Below are positions 43,881-52,557 of a stretch of 64,000 nucleotides of DNA, in pieces (the first letter of the stretch is position 1; the number at the start of each line of letters is the position of its first letter). Source of the DNA: PALSA-278 sp963760285 (GTDB lineage: Bacteria; Acidobacteriota; Terriglobia; Acidiferrales; UBA7541); assembly GCA_963760285.1 (NCBI GenBank), contig CAVXCI010000001.1:496001-560000 (forward strand), in the 5' to 3' direction. The translations under genes were made by a program, and so were the position numbers. Under the pieces are notes generated by a model. The model was not told the DNA's origin and made no database searches. It saw nothing but the letters and a program-made list of their open reading frames with translations.

Positions 43881-45143
43881 TTAAGGATGGATCTGCGCGG
43901 TGGCCCGGGCCAGCGCGGAAAGATCCACTTTCACCATGTCGCCAACCACTTGCGAACTCACGGGAATGGGATTGCAACCGCCGGATTCACCGATAGACGG
44001 GGCATAAATGGCCGCGGCACAGTTTCGGCAGATTATATTGTCTCCCTGCTGGCGGTATCCCTTGGCGCCGCAGATCTCGCAGGCATCCAGCGCCGTGGCG
44101 TATTCTCCGTTGCGCTTGTGAATAACCAGGAAGCGCACCGTGGTCCCGTTCAGAGTCACCGAATAAAAATGCAGGTTCGAGTCCGTGAGCTGGGCAAGAG
44201 GAATGGTCACGAAATTATTCTGTATCGTCAACTTGGTCGCATCCGCTGGCTGAGCCGCGGCCCGGGCATAAACGAACTCCGCGGCGAGCAGCAGGATTAT
44301 GCCAAGAAATCCGAAAGCTCCTGCAAAAGCCCAGCGCCGCTGCTTTCGCCGTTCCCAATCCAATCGCCGGCGCTCAGCGGAATTCGCCGCCGCAACTTGC
44401 GACTTTGGCGAACTGGCGAGAACCTCGCGCAGAATCGCCAGGCCCGCCACGCCAAGGATCGCTACAAAGAAGAATACTTCGTTGCGCACGATGGGGCCAA
44501 TCCAGGCCATCTCCTGCCGGCTGGAAGCAATCCACATGGCTTCGCTGAGTTCATGAACTCCCGTGAGCGCGAGTTGAAAGGCCACCACGATCAAAATGGT
44601 GGTGGTTACGGCAAAAAATTTATGAAGAGGTATCCGCAGCGTTCCCTTGAAGAACAGCAAACCCACGATCACCGCGAGCGCAAGACCACAACCGGTCCCA
44701 ATCCACACGCTCACGCCCTCGCTTGAAAACTCCACGGCACGGAGAATCAGCACAATCTCGGCGCCCTCTCGTATCACCATCAAAAAAACAAAGAATCCCA
44801 ATCCGAAGGCCGCCGCCGTGTCCCCCCGCCTGGAAAGGGAGTCCACGCGCTGCTCAATCTCGGTGCGGAGCGTCCGGGCGACACGATTCATCCAGAAAAT
44901 CATGGTGACCACCAGAACCGCGGCCACCAGCATCAGGATTCCTTCATAGCCATCTTCGCTTATGCGCCAGCGCTGGAGGAGAGCGCCGACACCGATGCTC
45001 CCCAGAACGGCGAGCCCGGTTCCCGCCCACACATACCTGGACAGCGCCGCCCGGCCTGCCTTATCCAGATAGACCAGTACGACGCCGACAATCAGCGCAG
45101 CTTCCAGACCTTCGCGAAGAGCTAAAAAAAGGGCCGCGATCAT
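43881..45143 (-). CDS. Ftr1-type iron permease fused to DUF2318
   Basis: 420 residues. The Ftr1 part (about 1-250) has the iron-binding REGLE motif in ALFLALREGLEAALIVGVVL and a second acidic motif in FLMVIREGAEIVLILRAVEF, within seven membrane spans. The periplasmic C-terminal part (about 300-420) is DUF2318: LTIQNNFVTIPLAQLTDSNL, CEICGAKGYRQQGDNIICRN with C-x2-C and C-x2-C pairs, and GGCNPIPVS. These are separate proteins (Ftr1-like and DUF2318) in Campylobacter p19 loci; here they are one chain. Likely ferrous or ferric iron uptake across the inner membrane. First gene of the operon; no P19 cupredoxin is adjacent. Confidence 0.9.
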   Translation of the reverse strand: MIAALFLALREGLEAALIVGVVLVYLDKAGRAALSRYVWAGTGLAVLGSIGVGALLQRWRISEDGYEGILMLVAAVLVVTMIFWMNRVARTLRTEIEQRVDSLSRRGDTAAAFGLGFFVFLMVIREGAEIVLILRAVEFSSEGVSVWIGTGCGLALAVIVGLLFFKGTLRIPLHKFFAVTTTILIVVAFQLALTGVHELSEAMWIASSRQEMAWIGPIVRNEVFFFVAILGVAGLAILREVLASSPKSQVAAANSAERRRLDWERRKQRRWAFAGAFGFLGIILLLAAEFVYARAAAQPADATKLTIQNNFVTIPLAQLTDSNLHFYSVTLNGTTVRFLVIHKRNGEYATALDACEICGAKGYRQQGDNIICRNCAAAIYAPSIGESGGCNPIPVSSQVVGDMVKVDLSALARATAQIHP

Positions 45144-45149
45144 GGGAGA

Positions 45150-45211
45150 GCCAGTTGAAACTTAGTTTCAACTGGCAATTTAAGTTTAGCGCCCATGCCA
45201 GAGACCGTCAA
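45150..45211 (-). promoter_or_regulatory. Promoter and 27-bp palindromic operator of the iron-uptake operon
   Basis: On the minus strand TTGACG (complement of 45206-45211), 17 bp, TAAACT (45183-45188) form a promoter. Just downstream, 45150-45176 reads GCCAGTTGAAACT, one centre base, AGTTTCAACTGGC: perfect 13-bp arms. The inner TGAAACT-n-AGTTTCA has the 7-1-7 geometry of Fur boxes. The site ends six bases before the ATG of the iron permease gene (45143), where bound repressor would block transcription. Confidence 0.75.
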
Positions 45212-45289
45212 GCATCCCCCCACTTCAAGTTTTGAATCGCCGCCTGAATATGCCCTAACCACCGCCCGGCAAGTGGTGGAAAATCAAAA

Positions 45290-45314
45290 GGCCTCCCGCA
45301 CGGTGCGGGAGGCC
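45290..45314 (-). terminator. Rho-independent terminator after skp
   Basis: GGCCTCCCGC, loop, GCGGGAGGCC forms a perfect GC-rich stem of 10-12 bp. In the minus direction it is followed by CTTTTGATTT (complement of 45280-45289). It ends the long lysS-to-skp transcript and insulates the iron operon downstream. Confidence 0.85.
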
Positions 45315-45343
45315 CAAATCCTTCGGCAGGTTAACTCCTTCCT

Positions 45344-45979
45344 TTAGGGCTTTCGAGGCTGCTGGCCCTGGGGCTTTGCAGGAGCGGATTGCCGTGGGGT
45401 GGCAGCAGGAGGCGTGCCACCAGCAGCCTTCGCGGGATAGGCCTGATCATAGAGCCGGATGATATCCTGGGTGATGTCCACCTGGGGAGCCGCGTAGACG
45501 ACCGTCGAACTCTGAGAGGAGCTGTCAATCACCACACCATAGCCGTTCTCCTTGGCGTAACGGTCCAGGACGTCAACCATCTTCCGCCCGACGCGATCGA
45601 ACACTTCTCTCTGGGCCTCCTGGACGTCGTCCTGCAAGTCCTGCTGCTTGCGCTGCAGGATTCGCGACTTCTGATCACCTTGCTGCGCCAGGCGCGCCTT
45701 CTCGTCGTCACTTAGCGTCGAGGCACCGGTACGAAGCCGCGTCCGAAGATCGTCAATGTCCTTGCTCAACTGCTCCAGCTCCGTCTGTCGCGGCGCAAAC
45801 TGCGACTGCAACTGCGCTGCCGCCTGCTTGCCATCCGCCGTGCTGGCCACGGCAGCCTGCACGTTGAGGACACCCACTTTCAGAGGCGCGCTCACAGCGC
45901 TGTCGCCGCCCGTTTGAGCCCACCCGGCGGGCAAGAACATAAGTGCTACCAATATTCCCAACGCAAACCGATTCTTCAT
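45344..45979 (-). CDS. skp: OmpH/Skp-family periplasmic chaperone
   Basis: 211 residues with a signal peptide (MKNRFALGILVALMFLPAGW, cut near AQ). LKVGVLNVQAAVASTADGKQ starts the core. A long coiled coil follows (about residues 50-130, SQFAPRQTELEQLSKDIDDL to DVQEAQREVFDRVGRKMVDV), then the conserved YGVVIDSSS, and a Pro/Gln-rich tail. It holds outer-membrane proteins soluble in the periplasm for BamA. AAGGAG precedes the ATG. In many genomes skp directly follows bamA; here a 1130-residue lipoprotein gene sits between. Confidence 0.87.
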   Translation of the reverse strand: MKNRFALGILVALMFLPAGWAQTGGDSAVSAPLKVGVLNVQAAVASTADGKQAAAQLQSQFAPRQTELEQLSKDIDDLRTRLRTGASTLSDDEKARLAQQGDQKSRILQRKQQDLQDDVQEAQREVFDRVGRKMVDVLDRYAKENGYGVVIDSSSQSSTVVYAAPQVDITQDIIRLYDQAYPAKAAGGTPPAATPRQSAPAKPQGQQPRKP

Positions 45980-46164
45980 GCTTGCTCCTTGCAATGATTT
46001 CGGGGGAATTACAAAACTCGTATTATAGGGGCTCCCCTCACAAGCGGTCAATACCACCCGGGCCCTTCGCTGCTATCCTGCGTCTTCTGATCACCCCTGT
46101 TCTTTGTCCAGTCCAAGCGGCCTGTTTCCGGGATGAATCCAAGCCTGCCGACCCAATGGGGTTC

Positions 46165-49100
46165 TTAACGGGGCAGAGGCACCAGAAGCACGCGGTTGTT
46201 CACGTAATCCGCCACCACGGCCATATTCGAAACCGGATCGATGGCCACCGAAGACAGGGAAGCATTGGTGATGGGCAATATCGCCTTCACCTTCTGTGCC
46301 AGATAGTCCATCACTGAAATTGTGCCGCTGATGCTGTTGGCGGTCACCAGGGTACTGGTTTGGAAGTTGTAGTCCAGTGAATACGGATTGATACCCGTAC
46401 GCACATTTGTTGTCTGCAGTGTTTGCGGATCGATAAGAACAATGTTGTTGACCAGGGAGTTGGCGACGATGAACATGTTCATCACTGGATCGAATACGAC
46501 CCCTGAGGGCAGATTCAATCCGCTGATGCGTCCCACAGTGAAATTATTTGTCAGGTCTACAATCATCACGGTGCCCTGATTTGCCGCGACGACGGCCGCG
46601 TAGTTTAGCGCCGGGTCCACCGCCGTGGCAATGGGGAACATATCCGCAGGGATGCTGCCGGCAGACAGGGCCGTATTCGCGTTTATGAGCGAGACAGTAT
46701 TTGAACCACTGTTCGCCACCACCGCTATCCCCGTATCCTGTTCGATGGAAATACCCAGGGGGCCAATGCCAGTCTGCGGAGTGGCGGACACGAGGCCTTG
46801 AACAACATTAACGACGGAAGCAGTATTGCTGCCAAAATTTGTGACGATCGCTTCCCCGAGCCGGGGAATAACGGCCACACCCTCCGGGTCAGATCCCACG
46901 GTGATCTGCGCGGACGCAAGGCCCGTGGCGAGGTCAATCATACTAATCGTCCCACTGGTAGCGTTCGTGACCACGGCCATCTCACGATCCGTATCAATCG
47001 CAACGGCACTTGGCCCTAATCCCACATTCACCGAGGTCATCACCGTAAGGTCGGTTGCGTTCGTAACCGTGGCATCCGGATTCACAACATCCACGATGAA
47101 GCGCCGGGGCAGCGCCAGAAGGGACGCTGGAACCGTGGCCACCAGTTCGCGGCACGCCGTTGTGCATCCCGCAGGCATCACCGTCGTGGACAACATATTC
47201 GTTTGGTCCAGGCGGACGACAGACCCGGACACGAAGCCGCCTCCGATAACTGTCAGGGATAATGGAGAATCAGAGGTTAATGTGGTTGCCGGGCTGGTTT
47301 CGATCACATGCAACGGACGGATCATACCCGTCACCGCCCCCAGAGAGAGAACTGATACCGTATTGCTGCCGGAATTGGCGACCACGGCCTCGTTGGTGAC
47401 GGGATCCACATCCACGGAAACCGGAGTAGTCCCCACCTGTATCCCTGACACAATGGGCTGAAATGCCTCAAGGTCAATTACCGTGGCCACGTTGCCCAAT
47501 GAATTCACCGAAATACCCAAATTGGTCAGCTGATTGACTGCCGTGGCGACCTCTCCCTTGTCAAACGTGAGCGTATTGATCGTCTGGTCCAACAGGCTGA
47601 ATTCAGTAAAGAAGTTGTTGATGGGGTCGGAGAGCAGCGACTGGCCGGTCTCCTGATTGATGCTGATGCCCTGTGTGGTCGACTGAAGCTGGGCGATCGC
47701 CATGACGGCCGGCGTGCGCCCAGTGATTCCTGAAATCGTCGGTGTGCCGAGGTCTACAACGGTCACGGCCCCTGCTCCACCGGGCGTCACCACAGCCCAA
47801 TTCAACCGCTGATTCACTGCAATTGACGGCGCGGGCCCGGTGCTTACCGGAGGAACAATTTGTCCCGGAGCGCAACTCTTATCAGGATTTGTGCCCCCCA
47901 CCACGCAAACAACACCTGGGGGACTCGTGGACAGGTCCACTACAGTCGCGGCGTTGGTCGATTGATTTGCAACCAGTCCCCGGTGCGTCAATGGGTTCAG
48001 CCCCACGGAATATGCCGTTGTTGAAGGGGGCAGCGGAACTGTGGCAATCAGCGTCTCTGCGTTCAAATCCACGATGGAAAGCGTGTTATCAATGTTGTTG
48101 ACCACGGCCGCCTGATTCAAAATGTTGTCCACGGCAACACTGGTAGGACCATTTCCCACCTGAATCGTGCCGATTACGGCATTCGTGCTGAGGCTGATGA
48201 GCGTGAGAGTGCCCGGCACTGTTCCACTGCTGGCAACAACCGCTACGCCCGTAGCAGTATTAACGGCTATCGACACGGGTGTAGCGCCCGTGGCAACGGT
48301 GGCGATTGGCGTCAGGGGAATGGTGCTGGCCAGCGGCTGGACGGCGAGGTTGGAAGCCGAATACGCCGGCGAGCCCTGGGCCACACCAGTGTTCTGCACC
48401 ACCACGGAATAGAACCCAGGTGTGGCTGTGTCTCCACTGGAAAGTCCAACATTCAACTGCCGGGTGCTTGTGGCTGAAATCGTTCTCTGCTTGCCATTAA
48501 AGTAAGCCAAGGTGTGATCGGTGAGAGTGGAAACCGAATAATAACCTCCATCAAGGCCGATACTGACGGCGCTGCTCCCCTGAAGCGTGCTGTCCGGTGA
48601 AGAAGAGACAACCGCGGGCCGCACCGGATTCACCGTCAACGATTGTGGCGCTGATTGATCACCGTTTTGGCGCTCCACGGTGATGGCGATCGAGCCAACA
48701 TTAGAAAGAGAACTGGCCGGCAAAGTAACGCGGAGGAATGTGGTGGAAATGTATATGACGGGGGTGACGGGAATGCCATTCGCCAGCACCGCGCTGGTAT
48801 TGAAGAAATTCGATCCGGTAAGATAGACGTCCTGTTGGACGGACGCTTGGCCAGTTGTGGTCGGATCGAGCGAGGTGAGGATGGGGTCAACGGCTGTATC
48901 AATGGTCACGGTGGCCGTCGCGCTTTGATTGTCGTCGGCCTGGGACACCGCCGCCACAACCACCGACTGCTGCGTGGATGGCGCCGTGAAAACGCCCGTG
49001 GTACTGATGGTGCCAGTGCCTGTATTTCCGCCCGCAATCCCATTCACTTCCCAGGTTACCGCCGTATTGGAGGTGCCCGTCACCGTCGCAGTGAACGTAA

Positions 49101-49557
49101 ACGTCTCGCCTGTGCCAAGAGTTGCGGTGCCAGGAGTGATTTGGACACGAATGCCGGAGTCTAGGGTCACTGGCGCCGAAGCTGTTTGTCTTGTATTTCC
49201 AGCCGCCTGGGCAACCACCGTAACCATGGGCGGGTTGGGAAGCGCGCTGGGCGCGGTGTAAAGCCCCGTGGTGCTGATGGTTCCCAGGGTGGAGTTGCCG
49301 CCGAGTATGGGAGTTCCATTCTGAAAACTGACCAGCCAGTTCACATTTGTATTTGAATTGCCGGTAACCGTTCCAGTGAATTGCTGGGTGCCATTGAGCA
49401 CGACTACCGATGCCGTCGGCGAAATTGTGATGCCCGTTGATGCGCCGTTACTCCCGCACCCGGCCAGTACAAAAAGGCCGAACAACATGGGCGCCAGCTT
49501 CCAACCCTTCATGCATTTTCTTCCCAATCCCGCGCGTTTCGCCCGCATCCGCTTCAT
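46165..49557 (-). CDS. Large Ig-like/IPT/beta-propeller lipoprotein
   Basis: About 1130 residues. A basic n-region and a lipobox (LFGLFVLAGC) give a lipid-anchored protein. Two bacterial Ig-like repeats follow (ITISPTASVVVLNGTQQFTG; VQITPGTATLGTGETFTFTA). Next comes an IPT/TIG-like part (ILTSLDPTTTGQASVQQDVY), then many YVTN/YncE-type blades (AVDNILNQAAVVNNIDNTLS; ITVGSDPEGVAVIPRLGEAI; SSVAIDPVSNMAVVADYVNN). This type is highly characteristic of Acidobacteriota. Binding or structural role at the cell surface is likely. Start chosen at 49557, where GGGAGAG precedes the ATG; an ATG at 49605 overlapping the bamA stop by one base is also possible. It lies between bamA and skp. Confidence 0.8.
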   Translation of the reverse strand: MKRMRAKRAGLGRKCMKGWKLAPMLFGLFVLAGCGSNGASTGITISPTASVVVLNGTQQFTGTVTGNSNTNVNWLVSFQNGTPILGGNSTLGTISTTGLYTAPSALPNPPMVTVVAQAAGNTRQTASAPVTLDSGIRVQITPGTATLGTGETFTFTATVTGTSNTAVTWEVNGIAGGNTGTGTISTTGVFTAPSTQQSVVVAAVSQADDNQSATATVTIDTAVDPILTSLDPTTTGQASVQQDVYLTGSNFFNTSAVLANGIPVTPVIYISTTFLRVTLPASSLSNVGSIAITVERQNGDQSAPQSLTVNPVRPAVVSSSPDSTLQGSSAVSIGLDGGYYSVSTLTDHTLAYFNGKQRTISATSTRQLNVGLSSGDTATPGFYSVVVQNTGVAQGSPAYSASNLAVQPLASTIPLTPIATVATGATPVSIAVNTATGVAVVASSGTVPGTLTLISLSTNAVIGTIQVGNGPTSVAVDNILNQAAVVNNIDNTLSIVDLNAETLIATVPLPPSTTAYSVGLNPLTHRGLVANQSTNAATVVDLSTSPPGVVCVVGGTNPDKSCAPGQIVPPVSTGPAPSIAVNQRLNWAVVTPGGAGAVTVVDLGTPTISGITGRTPAVMAIAQLQSTTQGISINQETGQSLLSDPINNFFTEFSLLDQTINTLTFDKGEVATAVNQLTNLGISVNSLGNVATVIDLEAFQPIVSGIQVGTTPVSVDVDPVTNEAVVANSGSNTVSVLSLGAVTGMIRPLHVIETSPATTLTSDSPLSLTVIGGGFVSGSVVRLDQTNMLSTTVMPAGCTTACRELVATVPASLLALPRRFIVDVVNPDATVTNATDLTVMTSVNVGLGPSAVAIDTDREMAVVTNATSGTISMIDLATGLASAQITVGSDPEGVAVIPRLGEAIVTNFGSNTASVVNVVQGLVSATPQTGIGPLGISIEQDTGIAVVANSGSNTVSLINANTALSAGSIPADMFPIATAVDPALNYAAVVAANQGTVMIVDLTNNFTVGRISGLNLPSGVVFDPVMNMFIVANSLVNNIVLIDPQTLQTTNVRTGINPYSLDYNFQTSTLVTANSISGTISVMDYLAQKVKAILPITNASLSSVAIDPVSNMAVVADYVNNRVLLVPLPR

Positions 49558-49604
49558 AAGCTCTCCCATTCCCACCGGACCGTTTCGAGATTCAACATTC
49601 TTCA

Positions 49605-52484
49605 TTAGAAAGTCCGGCTTACGGTAAAACGAAAAGTGTTCGTCGGCTCAAACAGACCAGCTGGGATGCGCAGTGTCTGCTCGGTGATGATGTTGTTAAG
49701 CGCTGGAACGATTTGCGATTCCAGTACGCCGGGAGGGAGCGAATTCTTCTGCTGCTGGGTCAAATAATAGGCTCCGGTCGGTTGGACAATCGTTTGTGTC
49801 AGCCGCAACGGATTATACGCCCAGTACACGCGGAAAGGCGCATTCACGATGGGCAACTGCACCACGAGTTCCACGCCCGTGGAGCTGCGCGGATTGAAGT
49901 TCGTGCCGCTGGCCACCTGCAATTGCTGGTTAATTGTAGTGTTGGGAAAATCCGGATTTGGAAACTCTCTTTGTAGCTGCGTGACGGCATCATCACTCAA
50001 CTGCAACTGCGAGTGATGCAGGACTCCGTCTATTCCCAGATCTCCAAACAAACCGATGGTCACTGGACCAGCGATGGGTATGAAGTATTCCAGATTGGTG
50101 ACCGCCTCGGTGTCGCCACCCGGACGCGTGGCCACGAATTGCAGAACGGGAACAGTAATCGTTTGCAAGACGGGATTGCCAAACTGGTTAATTATGGACG
50201 GATTGACGTAGGAAACCAGCTGGTTCGTGACGGACGGGATGAAGGCCCATGGGGAGATGGTAAAAAAGTCGAAGCCGCGGATGTCGTTCTCGCCACCCAG
50301 ATAAAATCGGCTGTAGGGTGGAATCACGGTGCCGTCATAGCCACTGGCGAGCGAACCCAAAAAATGCACGCCGATCACATTGCGGTGGTGATTCATCGGA
50401 TGGTAATACTTAAAATCGAATGAATTCGAAAGAGTATTGGTGTTGCCGCCCAGGATGCCTCCCTCCACGCCAACGCCAAAGTAAAAGCTCTTCCCATTTG
50501 TGGGACTCACGGGATTGTTAATCGTGCTATAGCTGATCGTGGGCGTAATTTTGCTGGAAACGATGCCGTTCAGCGCGGACGGACCCGCCAGGCTTGTGAA
50601 CTGAAGCGCATCAAAAAGCAGTTGCGAGGGCATGCTGTAAGCGGTGATGTTGCTGATGGAATAAGTATAATTTAGCCCCAAACGGGCGAATGAAAATTTC
50701 TTCATGGGGTAACTGGCAAACAGCGTGAAGCCCTTTTGGTCCTGATTGTAATTCTGCGCGAGAGCCGGATTCACCGTCACCTGCTGGCCGAAGGCAATGG
50801 ATTCTTCGCGCTGCTGGTTGTAGTCGAATTTGCTCTGGAAAACCGTAAAGCCCGTGGAGATCGGCCGGTCGAAAAGGTACGGCTCCGTGAATCCGAACTG
50901 CACGCTGCTCTGGCGGTCTCCAACGTTGGCCGAGAGCGTCAGTGTCTCTCCCAGCCCCAGGAAGTTGTTGGTCTGGTAGGTTGCCCCAACGAATGTGCCC
51001 GCCAGCCCGCTCAGTCCGCCTGTCAGGCTGATGGACTGCTTTCCCTTCTCCTTCACTTTCAAGAGGATGTCCACGGTTCCCTCTTTGGGGTTCCGCTTCA
51101 ATTCCGCGCTTTCCGGCTTGATGGTATCAAAATAGTTGAGCTGATTCAGGCGCAGGATACTCAACTCCCAGAGGCGGTTGTTGAACACCTGCCCCTCGTC
51201 GAGAAGCAATTCGCGGCGAATAACTTTGTCCCGAGTGGTTGTGTTTCCCGTGAATTCAATGCGCCGGATGAAAAACTGCTTCTGCTGGTCAAACTCCAGG
51301 GTCAGGTTGACCACTTTCTTGGCATCGTCCACGTCCGTGAGCGGCTGCGCCACGAAATCAATGTATCCAAATTCGCCGTAGAGTTTTTGATATTCCTTCA
51401 GGGCCTTGCGAATTTTGTCCGCGGAAAAAATCTGGCCTTCCTTCAACGGAAACACTCTCTTCAAATATTCCTGTTTGAAGTACAGCGGCGTGTCGGGGTC
51501 GGCGCTACGAATGGTCAAGCTGCCCATGCGATAGCGCTCTCCTTCGTCAATTGCAATTGTGATGTTGGTAGCCTTCCCGTGCGAGCTGCTAAGGAGCGGA
51601 ATGGAGCCGGGGAGGCCAGGGCGGGAAGTGTCGACCGTCTTCAGGACGGGGGGATTGACCACCGCTCTGAAATATCCGTTGTCTTGGTACAGCCCTCGTA
51701 TGCCTGATTCCAGGTCTTCGGAGAGTTTGTTTCGATCGAAGGTCTTGCTCCACAAGTTGATGGACGTGATTCCCAGAGGTATGCCATAGGGTCGTGAGTT
51801 TTTCATTGCGCGTATAATCTTGCGTTGCGAAAAGGCATGATTGCCCGTTATTTGTATACGGCCCACTTTTACTTTGGGGCCTTCGTCAATCACGAATGTC
51901 AGCTTCACGGCGTTGGACGCCGGAATTCTCTCCACCGTGGCCTTCACAGTCGCAAACTGCCGGCCATGCTCCGCCAGCAGTTCCTGCAAGACCACCTCGG
52001 CGCGCTTTACCTTGGTAGGGTCAAACGAACTTTCCTGCGTTAGGTTGACCTTGCGGTCCTTGTAGCGATCCAGAATTTCTGATTCAGTGATGGATTTGTT
52101 GCCCTTGTATTCGATGCGGCGGATGATGGGCCGTTCCTGGACGTAGTAAACCAGAATCACCTCGCCTGGTTTATCCGGACTGTTCTCCACTTCCAGGCGG
52201 ATATCTTCAAAAAACTGGGTGTTCCACAAGGCTTGATAATCGCGGCGAGCCGCCTCGGGCGAATAAATGTCCCCAGGACGGGAAAAAATTCTGGCAAGAA
52301 GAGTGTCGCGAGCCATGCGGCGATTGCCCACAAATTCGATTCGCTCAATGATAAGGCGCGAGCCGCTGCCTTGCTGCTCCTGTCCCTTTGTAGAGTGGGC
52401 AAAAACGAGTGCCCAAGACACTACCAGGCACAGCAAGTGCACCAAGAGGACCGGTTTTCCGCGCGCGCACGCGGAACAATTCAA
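49605..52484 (-). CDS. bamA: BamA outer-membrane protein assembly factor
   Basis: 959 residues, longer than the E. coli protein (810). A signal peptide is followed by five POTRA domains (IERIEFVGNRRMARDTLLAR; IIRRIEYKGNKSITESEILD; VGRIQITGNHAFSQRKIIRA; an RMGSLTIRS unit; FIRRIEFTGNTTTRDKVIRR). The 16-strand barrel starts GLSGLAGTFVGATYQTNNFL. The L6-type motif appears as GGENDIRGFDFF, and the protein ends RFTVSRTF with the terminal aromatic of the beta signal. It folds outer-membrane proteins. The proposed start is TTG at 52484 with AGGGGAAAA ahead. Confidence 0.93.
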   Translation of the reverse strand: MNCSACARGKPVLLVHLLCLVVSWALVFAHSTKGQEQQGSGSRLIIERIEFVGNRRMARDTLLARIFSRPGDIYSPEAARRDYQALWNTQFFEDIRLEVENSPDKPGEVILVYYVQERPIIRRIEYKGNKSITESEILDRYKDRKVNLTQESSFDPTKVKRAEVVLQELLAEHGRQFATVKATVERIPASNAVKLTFVIDEGPKVKVGRIQITGNHAFSQRKIIRAMKNSRPYGIPLGITSINLWSKTFDRNKLSEDLESGIRGLYQDNGYFRAVVNPPVLKTVDTSRPGLPGSIPLLSSSHGKATNITIAIDEGERYRMGSLTIRSADPDTPLYFKQEYLKRVFPLKEGQIFSADKIRKALKEYQKLYGEFGYIDFVAQPLTDVDDAKKVVNLTLEFDQQKQFFIRRIEFTGNTTTRDKVIRRELLLDEGQVFNNRLWELSILRLNQLNYFDTIKPESAELKRNPKEGTVDILLKVKEKGKQSISLTGGLSGLAGTFVGATYQTNNFLGLGETLTLSANVGDRQSSVQFGFTEPYLFDRPISTGFTVFQSKFDYNQQREESIAFGQQVTVNPALAQNYNQDQKGFTLFASYPMKKFSFARLGLNYTYSISNITAYSMPSQLLFDALQFTSLAGPSALNGIVSSKITPTISYSTINNPVSPTNGKSFYFGVGVEGGILGGNTNTLSNSFDFKYYHPMNHHRNVIGVHFLGSLASGYDGTVIPPYSRFYLGGENDIRGFDFFTISPWAFIPSVTNQLVSYVNPSIINQFGNPVLQTITVPVLQFVATRPGGDTEAVTNLEYFIPIAGPVTIGLFGDLGIDGVLHHSQLQLSDDAVTQLQREFPNPDFPNTTINQQLQVASGTNFNPRSSTGVELVVQLPIVNAPFRVYWAYNPLRLTQTIVQPTGAYYLTQQQKNSLPPGVLESQIVPALNNIITEQTLRIPAGLFEPTNTFRFTVSRTF

Positions 52485-52557
52485 CGGTGTTTTCCCCTAT
52501 TCAATGGTTTATGATCCCCCGCCGGACCAGAAATCCGGCTCGCGCGTGTTGGATTCC

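Noticed and set aside
50736..51707. 323-codon plus-strand open frame inside bamA
   Set aside because: Antisense of POTRA and barrel coding sequence; no start signal and no family.
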